Shown one piece after another: positions 17,304 to 29,375 of a stretch of DNA of 64,000 nucleotides. The notes under the pieces were generated by a model. That model saw only the letters and a program-made list of their open reading frames with translations. It had not been told where the DNA came from and ran no database searches. Made by a program: the position numbers and the translations under genes. The DNA comes from Candidatus Chromulinivorax destructor. Lineage in GTDB: Bacteria; Babelota; Babeliae; Babelales; Chromulinivoraceae. The number at the start of each line of letters is the position of its first letter. The stretch's first letter is position 1. The stretch spans positions 851,278 to 915,277 of the forward strand of contig NZ_CP025544.1 in NCBI RefSeq assembly GCF_003366055.1, written 5' to 3'.

Positions 17304-18278
17304 TTAGAGAACAGATTTAATGAATTGTTCCATTTGAAGTTTGTATGCTTCTTGATGTTTTAAGTGATGAGCTGCATGTGTTGATTCTTTGATAAACCAT
17401 GAAGTAGGTTTTTTTGCTTGTGATACTAAAGAATGCACATGATGAATTGGAATGTACGTGTCGTTTTCACCGTGAATAAACAAAATTGGTTGATCGATTT
17501 CACCCATCGCCTGGGTGATTGGTTCTTGCGAACAGTGGTATTCTTTAAAGAAGTAATTATAAATCCCAACAAGGCTCCAACTGAGGTAGGGTGCACAGCA
17601 AGAAATGTTGCAATCAGAGCATCGCTTACAAGATTCTGATGTGAGTGTAGTTTCAGCAATTGATGGAACGCTTGGCCATCCGCTATCAAATATAATTCCT
17701 TTTACACTATCGTAAGCAAGTGTGTCATGTTGCCGTAAGTAATTCATTGCTTTGATGGTGTGAAATGCCCCTGAACATAAACCATGAACGATAATATTTT
17801 GTTCAATGTTGTGCTCAATGTTGTATTGCACCATGAATTTGACTGTTGCAACAATGTCTAAGTAGTCAAATTCACCGTAATGTTTGATTCCTTTGTAGGT
17901 TAAAAGCTCCCCTTCACTTTTTCCATGACCTCGCATGTCTAAAAATAAAAAGTTGTACGGATTTTCTTTGAGCATTGCGTACAGTGTTGTCATGCCCTCT
18001 TTTGCGCCTGGAACAAATCCTGGGCAAGAAATGAGCGTTGCTTGCACATGTTTTTGTGGGCTTTTATCAAGAATCGTTGCCGAAAGTTTTAGTTTATCTT
18101 CTGTCATGATCTCTACATCAAAAAAACCTTCTTGTCGTAGAATTTTTTCTACTGCAGGGCTGTTGCGTAAAAATGTTGTGTTGTAAAAATCTGTTGCAGG
18201 ATCAACTTTTTTTGAGTTGAAGTAGTATGCAGCACATAAGCTGCTGAGAATAATAAGTGCGATATATTTTTTCTTCAT
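17304..18278 (-). CDS. Membrane-anchored or exported alpha/beta hydrolase with Cys nucleophile
   Basis: Alpha/beta-hydrolase fold protein of 324 residues. Seen: an N-terminal hydrophobic segment (4-20) serving as anchor or signal; the oxyanion-side SCPGFVPGAKEG; the conserved LDMRGHGKSEG block; a nucleophile elbow VHGLCSGAF in which Cys168 stands where serine is usual; acid Asp273 in GENDTYIP; and His301 in STHAAHH. A Cys-rich insertion (Cys217, 220, 223, 227, 228) lies in the lid region. Cys nucleophiles are known in dienelactone hydrolases. Substrate unknown. The gene is oriented convergently with the secreted coiled-coil pair. Confidence 0.82.
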   Translation of the reverse strand: MKKKYIALIILSSLCAAYYFNSKKVDPATDFYNTTFLRNSPAVEKILRQEGFFDVEIMTEDKLKLSATILDKSPQKHVQATLISCPGFVPGAKEGMTTLYAMLKENPYNFLFLDMRGHGKSEGELLTYKGIKHYGEFDYLDIVATVKFMVQYNIEHNIEQNIIVHGLCSGAFHTIKAMNYLRQHDTLAYDSVKGIIFDSGWPSVPSIAETTLTSESCKRCSDCNISCCAPYLSWSLVGIYNYFFKEYHCSQEPITQAMGEIDQPILFIHGENDTYIPIHHVHSLVSQAKKPTSWFIKESTHAAHHLKHQEAYKLQMEQFIKSVL

Positions 18279-18342
18279 GAGTACTCGAGTTTTATAAAGA
18301 TAGGTTTATTGATGTCTATAATTAATTACAAAGTATCGATTT

Positions 18343-19431
18343 TTAACTGTTCGCGCCTTGTTGGACTAAATAGGTTTCTATGAAATCCATTAAATCACCA
18401 TCTAATACTAAATCGGGTTGAGGACTTTCGCAATCGGTTCTATGATCTTTTACCATTTTGTAGGGATGAAGTACATAAGATCTTATTTGAGATCCCCATT
18501 CATTTTTTTGTTTGTCAGTTCGTGTCTTTTCAAGTTCTTCAGCATCCTGTTTTTGCTTGAGTTTAGACATGAGCATTTTCATTGCAACTTCTTTATTTTG
18601 ATGTTGCGAGCGCTCGTTCTGGCATTGAACTACAAAATTTGTTGGCAAATGGGTGATGCGAACTGCTGAGTCAGTTTTATTGACGTGTTGACCGCCAGCC
18701 CCGCCAGCACGGAAGGTGTCGATGCGAAGGTCTTTTGGGTCAATTTCAATTTTTTCTGCAGGTGGTAATTCTGGAATGATGGTCACTGCTGCAAATGAAG
18801 TGTGTCGTCGCTTGCTTGCGTCAAAAGGAGAGATTCGTACAAGTCTATGAACTCCGTGTTCAGATTTTAATAACCCAAATGCATTGTTACCTTTAATGTA
18901 TAAAGTTACGGCTTTGATGCCAGCTTCTTCACCGTCTTGGCGTTCAATAATCTGTACGGTAAAGTTATTACGCTCGCAAAATCGAATATACATACGGCAT
19001 AAAATGTCTGCCCAGTCTTGTGATTCGGTTCCACCAGCACCAGAGTTTATAGTGAAAAAGCAGTTTGATGCGTCATTTTCATTATGGAGTAGTAAGCTAA
19101 CTTTGAAATTTTTAGCCTGTTTTGCCAGAGCGATGATATCAGGTTCTATTTTTGCAAGTTCTTGTTCGTCATCTTCAAATAAAATCAGGAGGTCTTTCAT
19201 TTCGTGGTAAGTTGTTGTAATAGATAAAAATGCTTCCCGTTTAAGCCTGACTTGTTGAAGCTTTTGTGATATTTCTGTTCTGTTTGGATTCTGCCAAAAA
19301 GATTCTTCATTGCTTTGTGATTCAAGCTGTTGAAAGAGCTTTTCAAGCTCAGCAGTCTGCCAATAATTTTGAATGATCGTGATATTTGGTTCTAAGTCTT
19401 TAAGTCGTTGTTTAAGATCGTCAATAATCAT
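18343..19431 (-). CDS. prfB: Peptide chain release factor 2
   Basis: Recognises UGA and UAA stop codons and triggers peptide release. Seen: an N-terminal helical domain; the SPF-type recognition tripeptide in RISPFDASKRRHTS; the catalytic GGQ (residues 246-248) in AGGAGGQHVNK; and the C-terminal WGSQIRSYVLHPYKMVKDHRT block with HRT in place of the more common LRT. Length 362 is standard. Unlike many bacterial prfB genes, the reading frame is continuous from the ATG: there is no in-frame TGA near codon 26 and no programmed +1 shift, so the usual autoregulation is missing. Confidence 0.95.
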   Translation of the reverse strand: MIIDDLKQRLKDLEPNITIIQNYWQTAELEKLFQQLESQSNEESFWQNPNRTEISQKLQQVRLKREAFLSITTTYHEMKDLLILFEDDEQELAKIEPDIIALAKQAKNFKVSLLLHNENDASNCFFTINSGAGGTESQDWADILCRMYIRFCERNNFTVQIIERQDGEEAGIKAVTLYIKGNNAFGLLKSEHGVHRLVRISPFDASKRRHTSFAAVTIIPELPPAEKIEIDPKDLRIDTFRAGGAGGQHVNKTDSAVRITHLPTNFVVQCQNERSQHQNKEVAMKMLMSKLKQKQDAEELEKTRTDKQKNEWGSQIRSYVLHPYKMVKDHRTDCESPQPDLVLDGDLMDFIETYLVQQGANS

Positions 19432-19521
19432 AAGTATAGATTTCCTTTTCCTTATATGTTTATACTAAGATAATACTAAATTAATAACTACAATGAAAAT
19501 AATTGCTTGAGGATCTAATAC

Positions 19522-20124
19522 GTGGAAAAACAACATGGCAAGCTATTTATAGTTTCTGGACCTTCTGGAGTCGGTAAAACAACGGTCGTTACTCAGTTTT
19601 TAGATCAGCATCGACATCTGTTTGATATTGATAGAGTTGTTACGTTTACAACAAAACAGCCGCGATCAACTGAAGTGCATGGAGTTGATTATCACTTTGT
19701 TGCTCAGCATGATTTTGATGCAAAAGCTCAAGAAGGCTTTTTTTTAGAAAAAAGTGGTGAGTATGGAGCGTCGTATGGAACCCCTATACATATAATGTAT
19801 GAATTGCCACGCGGGAGCTCAAAAATATTGGTTATTGACAGAGTTGGTGCAGCTCAAATTATGCAAAAGCATCCTGACGTTGTTCTTGTTTGGATAGAGG
19901 TCTCCTCATTGTCTGTCTTAGCAGATAGACTTTCTAAGAGAAGTACTGAATCAGTTGAGCAGGTTAAGCACCGGTTGCAGTTAGCTGAAAAAGAGATTCA
20001 AGCTGAAAAAAATGCCCCTATGTATCATCATTATATAGAGAATGATAAGCTAGATAATGCTATTACAAAGCTATTTGATATAGTTGCATCATATTGTGAT
20101 AATAAAACTACATTAAATATGTAG
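19522..20124 (+). CDS. gmk: Guanylate kinase
   Basis: Phosphorylates GMP to GDP using ATP. Seen: the P-loop GPSGVGKT (residues 13-20); TFTTKQPRSTEVHGVDYHF, the GMP-binding and lid region; the YGTP block; and VWIEVSSLSVLADRLSKRS near residue 125. Length 200 is typical. The start codon is GTG at 19522, chosen because it lies about 10 bp after TTGAGGAT, a ribosome-binding site, and one codon before the conserved core. The gene is divergent from prfB and immediately precedes the rRNA operon. Confidence 0.94.
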   Translation: MEKQHGKLFIVSGPSGVGKTTVVTQFLDQHRHLFDIDRVVTFTTKQPRSTEVHGVDYHFVAQHDFDAKAQEGFFLEKSGEYGASYGTPIHIMYELPRGSSKILVIDRVGAAQIMQKHPDVVLVWIEVSSLSVLADRLSKRSTESVEQVKHRLQLAEKEIQAEKNAPMYHHYIENDKLDNAITKLFDIVASYCDNKTTLNM

Positions 20125-20142
20125 TTTTATACTGATTTCTTG

Positions 20143-20171
20143 TTGACAATGTTAGTTGTTCAGGTTATTAT
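20143..20171 (+). promoter_or_regulatory. rRNA operon promoter P1
   Basis: TTGACA (20143-20148), 17-bp spacer, TATTAT (20166-20171): a near-consensus sigma-70 promoter about 420 bp before 16S rRNA. It overlaps the end of gmk by position only (gmk stops at 20124). Confidence 0.75.
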
Positions 20172-20176
20172 TTAAA

Positions 20177-20342
20177 CATGATTTAAGTTTGAAAGTAGCA
20201 ATCACCAATTAAAAGCAATCAACTCATTGAGAGGTTCTTTTAAGAGTGTGAAAATAAATTAAAAAGTTTTAAAAAAAGTTTGCAATTTGTTTTTATCTGG
20301 TGTAATCTTGTTTCACATGGCAATCATGGTTTAAGTTTGAAA
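20177..20342 (+). repeat. Direct repeat in rRNA leader
   Basis: Two 18-bp segments at 20177-20194 and 20325-20342 are identical except for one base (CATGRTTTAAGTTTGAAA). One lies just after P1 and the other just after P2, which suggests that promoter plus downstream element were duplicated. Confidence 0.6.
20279..20308 (+). promoter_or_regulatory. rRNA operon promoter P2 (candidate)
   Basis: TTTGCA (20279-20284), 18-bp spacer, TAATCT (20303-20308). It is weaker than P1 but has the same build as P3, including an identical -35 context TTTGCAATT. Confidence 0.5.
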
Positions 20343-20426
20343 ACAAAAATGCAGTCGATCGGTTTTACAGCTCTTTTTAGGGTCTGCAAGTCGAAAGAAT
20401 CATGTGTCTGAAATTAAAAAGTTTTC

Positions 20427-20456
20427 TTTGCAATTCTCTTTCATTTGTTGTATGAT
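20427..20456 (+). promoter_or_regulatory. rRNA operon promoter P3 (candidate)
   Basis: TTTGCA (20427-20432), 18-bp spacer, TATGAT (20451-20456), about 137 bp before the 16S 5' end. Confidence 0.55.
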
Positions 20457-20545
20457 AGTTTCTCTGGTTCGGAGGTTTGGTTACCTTTCGAGTTAGAGCT
20501 TAAATTTATCTTTGAAATTTCATAAGAAATTTGGTAATAAAATTT

Positions 20546-20571
20546 CCAAGTTTAGGATTTTTTGTCAATTT
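20546..20571 (+). other. Left arm of 16S rRNA processing stem
   Basis: CCAAGTTTAGGATTTTTT and following bases are complementary to 22181-22207 downstream of 16S, with one G-U pair, one C-A mismatch and one bulge. The expected RNase III stem around 16S rRNA. Confidence 0.8.
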
Positions 20572-20592
20572 TAAAATATCACAGAAAATTTT

Positions 20593-22140
<1,548 letters not shown>

Positions 22141-22180
22141 CGAGGGAGATAAAACAGTTTGTTTTTATATTGGTGTGCAA

Positions 22181-22207
22181 AAATTTAACAAAAAATTCTA
22201 AACTTGG
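22181..22207 (+). other. Right arm of 16S rRNA processing stem
   Basis: Complementary to 20546-20571 upstream of 16S; it forms the 3' side of the 16S processing stem and lies just before tRNA-Ile. Confidence 0.8.
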
Positions 22208-22221
22208 TACTAAACTTTTCT

Positions 22222-22297
22222 GGGCCTATAGCTCAGGTGGTAGAGCGCTCTGCTGATAACGGAGAGGTCAGTCGTTCGAGTCGACTTAGGCCCACCA
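22222..22297 (+). tRNA. tRNA-Ile(GAT)
   Basis: Acceptor stem GGGCCTA/TAGGCCC, anticodon stem CTCTG/CGGAG with loop CTGATAA (anticodon GAT), T-loop GTTCGAGTC, A73 and an encoded CCA. In the 16S-23S spacer, as in many bacteria. Confidence 0.97.
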
Positions 22298-22320
22298 TTT
22301 GATTATAGGTGTCAGTGTAA

Positions 22321-22396
22321 GGGGATGTAGCTCAGTTGGTAGAGCATCCGCTTTGCAAGCGGAGGGTCAGCGGTTCGACTCCGCTCATCTCCACCA
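22321..22396 (+). tRNA. tRNA-Ala(TGC)
   Basis: Acceptor GGGGATG with 3' strand CATCTCC, anticodon TGC in loop TTTGCAA, T-loop GTTCGACTC, A73 and encoded CCA. Second spacer tRNA of the rRNA operon. Confidence 0.97.
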
Positions 22397-22468
22397 ATTA
22401 AAAATTCTTATGAAATTAGTAAAAGACGTTCGTGTTGGTAAATGGAGTATAAAAAATTTTCTTGTGAT

Positions 22469-22489
22469 CTTTGAAATATTTGTAAATGT
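22469..22489 (+). other. Left arm of 23S rRNA processing stem
   Basis: 21 nt (CTTTGAAATATTTGTAAATG and one more T) perfectly complementary to 25616-25636 after 23S. This is the expected RNase III processing stem. Confidence 0.88.
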
Positions 22490-22576
22490 AGTTAAGGGTA
22501 ACTACAATTTCGACTTAGATAGTAAAATATCGAGTCGCTTTAGTTTGTATAATATTTAATATTGTATAATAAATTT

Positions 22577-25577
<3,001 letters not shown>

Positions 25578-25615
25578 TATAAAAAAAGCTAAAGACGTGT
25601 AGTTATTTAACAACA

Positions 25616-25636
25616 ACATTTACAAATATTTCAAAG
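25616..25636 (+). other. Right arm of 23S rRNA processing stem
   Basis: Perfect 21-nt complement of 22469-22489; lies between 23S and the first 5S gene. Confidence 0.88.
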
Positions 25637-25662
25637 CATCCAAGAAAAAAATTATTAAAAAT

Positions 25663-25778
25663 TTCTGGTGCGTATAGCTTTGGGGCAACACCCGTTCCCA
25701 TCTCGAATACGGTAGTAAAGTTCAAAGCGTCGATGATACTTGGCTGGAGACGGCCTGGGAAAGTAGATAGCGCCAGGA
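25663..25778 (+). rRNA. rrf: 5S ribosomal RNA, copy 1
   Basis: About 116 nt with terminal stem TTCTGGTGC/GCGCCAGGA and the conserved CCCGTTCCCATCTCGAA loop. A terminator-like hairpin (25788) follows. It differs from copy 2 at five positions. Confidence 0.95.
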
Positions 25779-25787
25779 TTAAATTTT

Positions 25788-25822
25788 AGGACTTCATACC
25801 TCAAAATATGAAGTCCTTCTTT
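25788..25822 (+). terminator. Hairpin between the two 5S genes
   Basis: Stem AGGACTTCATA (25788-25798) pairs perfectly with 25807-25817, followed by a T/C-rich stretch (TCTTTCTTT). It may end the main rRNA transcript, or be partly read through to the second 5S gene. Confidence 0.7.
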
Positions 25823-25899
25823 CTTTAAAATCATCCATCCAGCATACATTTACACAATATTTTAAAACACACATGCTCAAAAGTTTGATTATCAAAAAT

Positions 25900-26015
25900 T
25901 TCCGGTGCGTATAGCTTTGGGGTAACACCCGTTCCCATCTCGAATACGGCAGTAAAGTTCAAAGCGTCGATGATACTTGGCTGGAGACGGCCTGGAAAAG
26001 TAGATAGCGCCGGGA
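25900..26015 (+). rRNA. rrf: 5S ribosomal RNA, copy 2
   Basis: Tandem second 5S gene, 121 bp after copy 1, with terminal stem TTCCGGTGC/GCGCCGGGA. The T-A pair in copy 1 is C-G here, a compensatory change, so the copy is probably functional. A strong terminator follows. Confidence 0.95.
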
Positions 26016-26030
26016 TTATAAATTACACAA

Positions 26031-26066
26031 AAAAGAGCTCCATAGAAATATAGAGCTCTTTTTTTT
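26031..26066 (+). terminator. Rho-independent terminator of rRNA operon
   Basis: Stem AAGAGCTC (26033-26040) with GAGCTCTT (26053-26060), followed by eight T residues. Classical intrinsic terminator. The following 270 bp (26067-26334) are very AT-rich and contain no gene I can see, presumably the promoter of the next gene. Confidence 0.85.
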
Positions 26067-26334
26067 CGCCTTTTTTAAAAAATTCAGTTATTTTTTATAC
26101 AAATTATATCGTGCATTGATAAATTAATTTACTATTTCGTTCGTTATATCGCATGTATGAAATTATTTATAATTAATAACTATCAAAATTAAGCAATATA
26201 GAATATATTTTTAAAATAGTCTTGTTAGCAATAAAAAAATTCTATATTTTTCATCTCTCTTTTTAGTAAGATATGCAACACCTATACAATTAAATATATA
26301 CTATGTACAATTATTACGATCTAATGGAACAGTT

Positions 26335-26793
26335 ATGCGCGCTACATTATATACATTAATGTTATTATTTTTGGTATTTTTAAATTTTTCTATTTCATTT
26401 GCTATGTCTGATCAAGCAAATAAACGTGTTATGTTTCAAGGCCAGCAGTACTACATTATGCACTTACTTATTAAAGGTTGTCGTCATAAATCACATCCAT
26501 TTTCAGCAACACCTGTTATAAGAAAAATAGATAATGCGTTTTGCTATAAGAGTCAAGATGATGTGCATAATTTGACTGCAGATGATTTTATAGATATTCA
26601 TAAAGGCAATTACATATATATAGACAATTGTACAGTACATACTACGCGTTTAAGTCAAGGAAAGATTGTTCCAATAAGTTTACTTGTTCTTGGAACCAAT
26701 GATGAAAATGATTTAGAGTTGTTTGAAACGTCTTATGACCCAAGTAAAATAATTCTTGTTGATAACAAGAGTATTAAAATACCATTATCATAA
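26335..26793 (+). CDS. Exported protein of unknown function
   Basis: 152 residues with a strong hydrophobic signal peptide (about 4-23, ending SISFAMS). The mature part has a mixed alpha/beta appearance with three Cys (in GCRHKSH, NAFCYK and DNCTV) and a beta-rich C-terminal half (VPISLLVLGT, KIILVDNKSIKIPLS). No family recognised. ATG at 26335 with a GGAAC ribosome-binding site. The next gene follows at 70 bp and is also exported. Confidence 0.68.
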   Translation: MRATLYTLMLLFLVFLNFSISFAMSDQANKRVMFQGQQYYIMHLLIKGCRHKSHPFSATPVIRKIDNAFCYKSQDDVHNLTADDFIDIHKGNYIYIDNCTVHTTRLSQGKIVPISLLVLGTNDENDLELFETSYDPSKIILVDNKSIKIPLS

Positions 26794-26862
26794 TTAGAGT
26801 TAGTCGATAGTTTATATTTCAATATATAATATAATTTTTCTATGTAAATAAAGGGTTTTGAT

Positions 26863-27252
26863 ATGAAAAATAGTTTGTTTTTGGCTTTTTCTTTGTTATG
26901 TATTTCACAATTATCTCTAGCTTATGTAGAATCAAAAAATACAGAAGCATATCAAACTCATTTTTTTATGGGTTGTTTAAAATTTAATGATAATAATGAA
27001 AATCGCAAGGCAGCTGACATTTTTAGTCAAATTTGCGATAATCAGGAAGAGTTAGATGCGATAAGAGTATTATCAAAAGATGTTGATATAAGATTATTTA
27101 TGCATAATATTAATTTGATACTATTATTAGAAGATTTAATTCATAATAATAAAGAATCAGTAGGGCAAGATAACGTAAATATTTTATCTTTCCTTACTCA
27201 ATCAATCAAAGAATCTTATGTAGATAAGCTTGAAGATTCAAAGCAATTTTAA
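26863..27252 (+). CDS. Small exported helical protein of unknown function
   Basis: 129 residues. Signal peptide (about 1-20, ending LSLAYV). The mature part is charged and mostly helical, with two Cys (GCLK and QICDN). No family recognised. The ATG follows AAAGGG (about 8 bp upstream), a good ribosome-binding site. A terminator follows (27277). Confidence 0.68.
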   Translation: MKNSLFLAFSLLCISQLSLAYVESKNTEAYQTHFFMGCLKFNDNNENRKAADIFSQICDNQEELDAIRVLSKDVDIRLFMHNINLILLLEDLIHNNKESVGQDNVNILSFLTQSIKESYVDKLEDSKQF

Positions 27253-27276
27253 AAGAATGCACTTATTTTAAAAAAC

Positions 27277-27316
27277 AAAAAGCAGCGACTTTATAAAAAG
27301 ATCGCTGCTTTTTTTA
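27277..27316. terminator. Bidirectional intrinsic terminator
   Basis: Stem AAAAAGCAGCGA (27277-27288) pairs with TCGCTGCTTTTT (27302-27313), with T-runs on both strands. It separates the plus-strand small gene from the convergent metG operon. Confidence 0.88.
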
Positions 27317-27335
27317 TATTTAATACGATAGCGTA

Positions 27336-29363
27336 TTAGCCAACTTTTGTTCCAGGCGCAACTTGTTCAACTAGGCCAACAATTTTAAGCCCTGATAATT
27401 CATCAAGAGCAAACAGCATCATGCCATGCGAATCAAAACCCATCATTTTACGAGGTTTTAAGTTTACAACAAACAAACCTTGTTTGCCTTTCATCTCCTC
27501 TGGGCTGTAATGTTTACGGATTCCAGAAAGAACTTGGCGCATACCAAGAGGTCCAAAGTCAACTTGAGACTTTAATAATTTATCTGAACCAGTTACAATT
27601 TCGCAATCAATAATAGTACCAATGCGTAAATCTAATTTTATAAAATCTTCAATACCGATATTTTCTGTACCATTTTCTACTGGTTTAGCTGCAGGAGTTA
27701 CACTTGCTTGTGTTACTTCTGGAGTTTTTATAACAGCTTGTTGAGCAGGCTTTACTTGTGGTTGAGCTGCTTGAGTAACTTCTTCAATATCTTCTTTTTT
27801 AATTTCTGACTTTGCAAACAACGTTGCAATTTGTTGAATAATAAATGAATTTTTCCACGACATAGTTTTCATGCTTTCTTTATAATTTATAGATGTATCA
27901 AATGGACAGCCTAAGCTATTAAGCATAAGTTCCATTTTTGCTGGCATCACAGGCCATAATAAAATGCCAATAATTTGTAAACTATGTACAGTTGCAGACA
28001 TAATTTCTAAGAATTTTTCTCGATCATGTTTGATAACTTTCCAAGGCTCATGCTCATGAAAATAAGCATTTACCAAGTTAATATAATCCCAAATGCGAGC
28101 AACTGCACGATATAACATTCCTTGATCGACAAGTGACCATACATCATCACAGATAATTTGACACTGTTTTTGTAGCTCTAATGATGAATGAGACCATTGT
28201 GCAGGTGGGTTAAGATGTGTTGCTTCATTTTTAACAACAAGTGTTGCCATTCGGTTGAGTAAGTTACCAAAAGCATTTGCAAGCTCTGCGTTAATCGATT
28301 GTGATATATCTTCGAATTTAAATTCTGAGTCTTGGGTTATTGCCATTTTTCGTGTCAGGTAATATCGCATTTCATCAACACCATAATCTTGCGCAAGTTG
28401 CATTGGATCAATAGCATTTCCAAGTGATTTTGACATCTTTTGATCACCGACTTTAATCCAACCATGAACCAATAATTTTTTAGGCATTGCTAAACCAGAT
28501 GCCATTAAAAAAGCAGGCCAGTAAATAGCATGGAATCGAACAATGTCTTTACCCATAATTTGTAAATCTGCAGGCCACCATTTGGCTAATTCTTGTGCGC
28601 GCGAATCATCACCATAACCAATTGCGGTGATATAATTATTTAACGCATCAGCCCATACGTAGGTAACGTGTAGATTATCATCAGGAAACGGAATGCCCCA
28701 AGAAACTGTTGTACGAGAAATGCTGAGATCTTTTAAGCCACCTTTAACGAAATTGACAATTTCAGCCATGCGTTCTTTTGGGGTAATAAAATTTGGGTTT
28801 TCTTCATAGAATGCAAGTAAGCGATCTTGGTATGCAGAGAGTTTAAAGAAATAACATTCTTCAAATACTTCACCAGTTAACCGTGAACAATCTGGGCAGG
28901 TAAGAGCTTTACCTACTTCAGTTTCTTGGCTATCTTTTTCGGTAACAAACGATTCACATGGAGTACAATACCAACCCTTATATGATCCTTTGTAGATATC
29001 GCCTTGCGCAATTAATCGTTGCAACCATGTTTGAACGCCTGCGATATGTTGCTGATCAGTAGTTCGTATAAAATAATCATATGCAATATTGTATGTATTC
29101 CATACTGATGTGTAATCATCAATAAAACTATCAGTAAACTCTTTTGGTTTCATACCAGCTTTTTCTGCTGCTTGAGCTACTTTTTGCCCATGTTCATCAG
29201 TACCAGTTAAAAAAAATACTTCTTGACCAGCTACTTTATGGTAACGAGCTGCAACATCAGCAAGTAAGGTTGAGTATAAAGATCCTAAATGTGGTCGAGC
29301 AGTCACATAATAAATAGGTGTGGTTACATAAAATTTATTATGCTTTTGATTGCTATTTTGCAT
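27336..29363 (-). CDS. metG: Methionyl-tRNA synthetase
   Basis: Charges tRNA-Met with methionine. Seen: the class I HIGH motif as HLGS (25-28, in VTARPHLGSLYS); a zinc knuckle region CTPCESF...CPDCS; KMSKS in GDQKMSKSLGN; the anticodon-binding helical domain; an Ala/Pro/Gln-rich linker (about 540-575); and a C-terminal EMAPII-like tRNA-binding domain (DFIKLDLRIGTI...LKPRKMMGFDSHGMM). Length 675 matches the two-domain bacterial form. It starts 12 bp downstream of the potD stop and is likely the last gene of the pot operon. The start ATG 29363 places the Rossmann fold correctly. Confidence 0.96.
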   Translation of the reverse strand: MQNSNQKHNKFYVTTPIYYVTARPHLGSLYSTLLADVAARYHKVAGQEVFFLTGTDEHGQKVAQAAEKAGMKPKEFTDSFIDDYTSVWNTYNIAYDYFIRTTDQQHIAGVQTWLQRLIAQGDIYKGSYKGWYCTPCESFVTEKDSQETEVGKALTCPDCSRLTGEVFEECYFFKLSAYQDRLLAFYEENPNFITPKERMAEIVNFVKGGLKDLSISRTTVSWGIPFPDDNLHVTYVWADALNNYITAIGYGDDSRAQELAKWWPADLQIMGKDIVRFHAIYWPAFLMASGLAMPKKLLVHGWIKVGDQKMSKSLGNAIDPMQLAQDYGVDEMRYYLTRKMAITQDSEFKFEDISQSINAELANAFGNLLNRMATLVVKNEATHLNPPAQWSHSSLELQKQCQIICDDVWSLVDQGMLYRAVARIWDYINLVNAYFHEHEPWKVIKHDREKFLEIMSATVHSLQIIGILLWPVMPAKMELMLNSLGCPFDTSINYKESMKTMSWKNSFIIQQIATLFAKSEIKKEDIEEVTQAAQPQVKPAQQAVIKTPEVTQASVTPAAKPVENGTENIGIEDFIKLDLRIGTIIDCEIVTGSDKLLKSQVDFGPLGMRQVLSGIRKHYSPEEMKGKQGLFVVNLKPRKMMGFDSHGMMLFALDELSGLKIVGLVEQVAPGTKVG

Positions 29364-29375
29364 AGTAATGAATTC

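Noticed and set aside
22299-22559. 86-codon frame starting before tRNA-Ala
   Set aside because: It runs through the tRNA and the 23S processing stem; not a gene.
22397-22576. Possible intron or insertion between tRNA-Ala and 23S
   Set aside because: The 180 bp are explained by the 23S leader with its processing stem arm.
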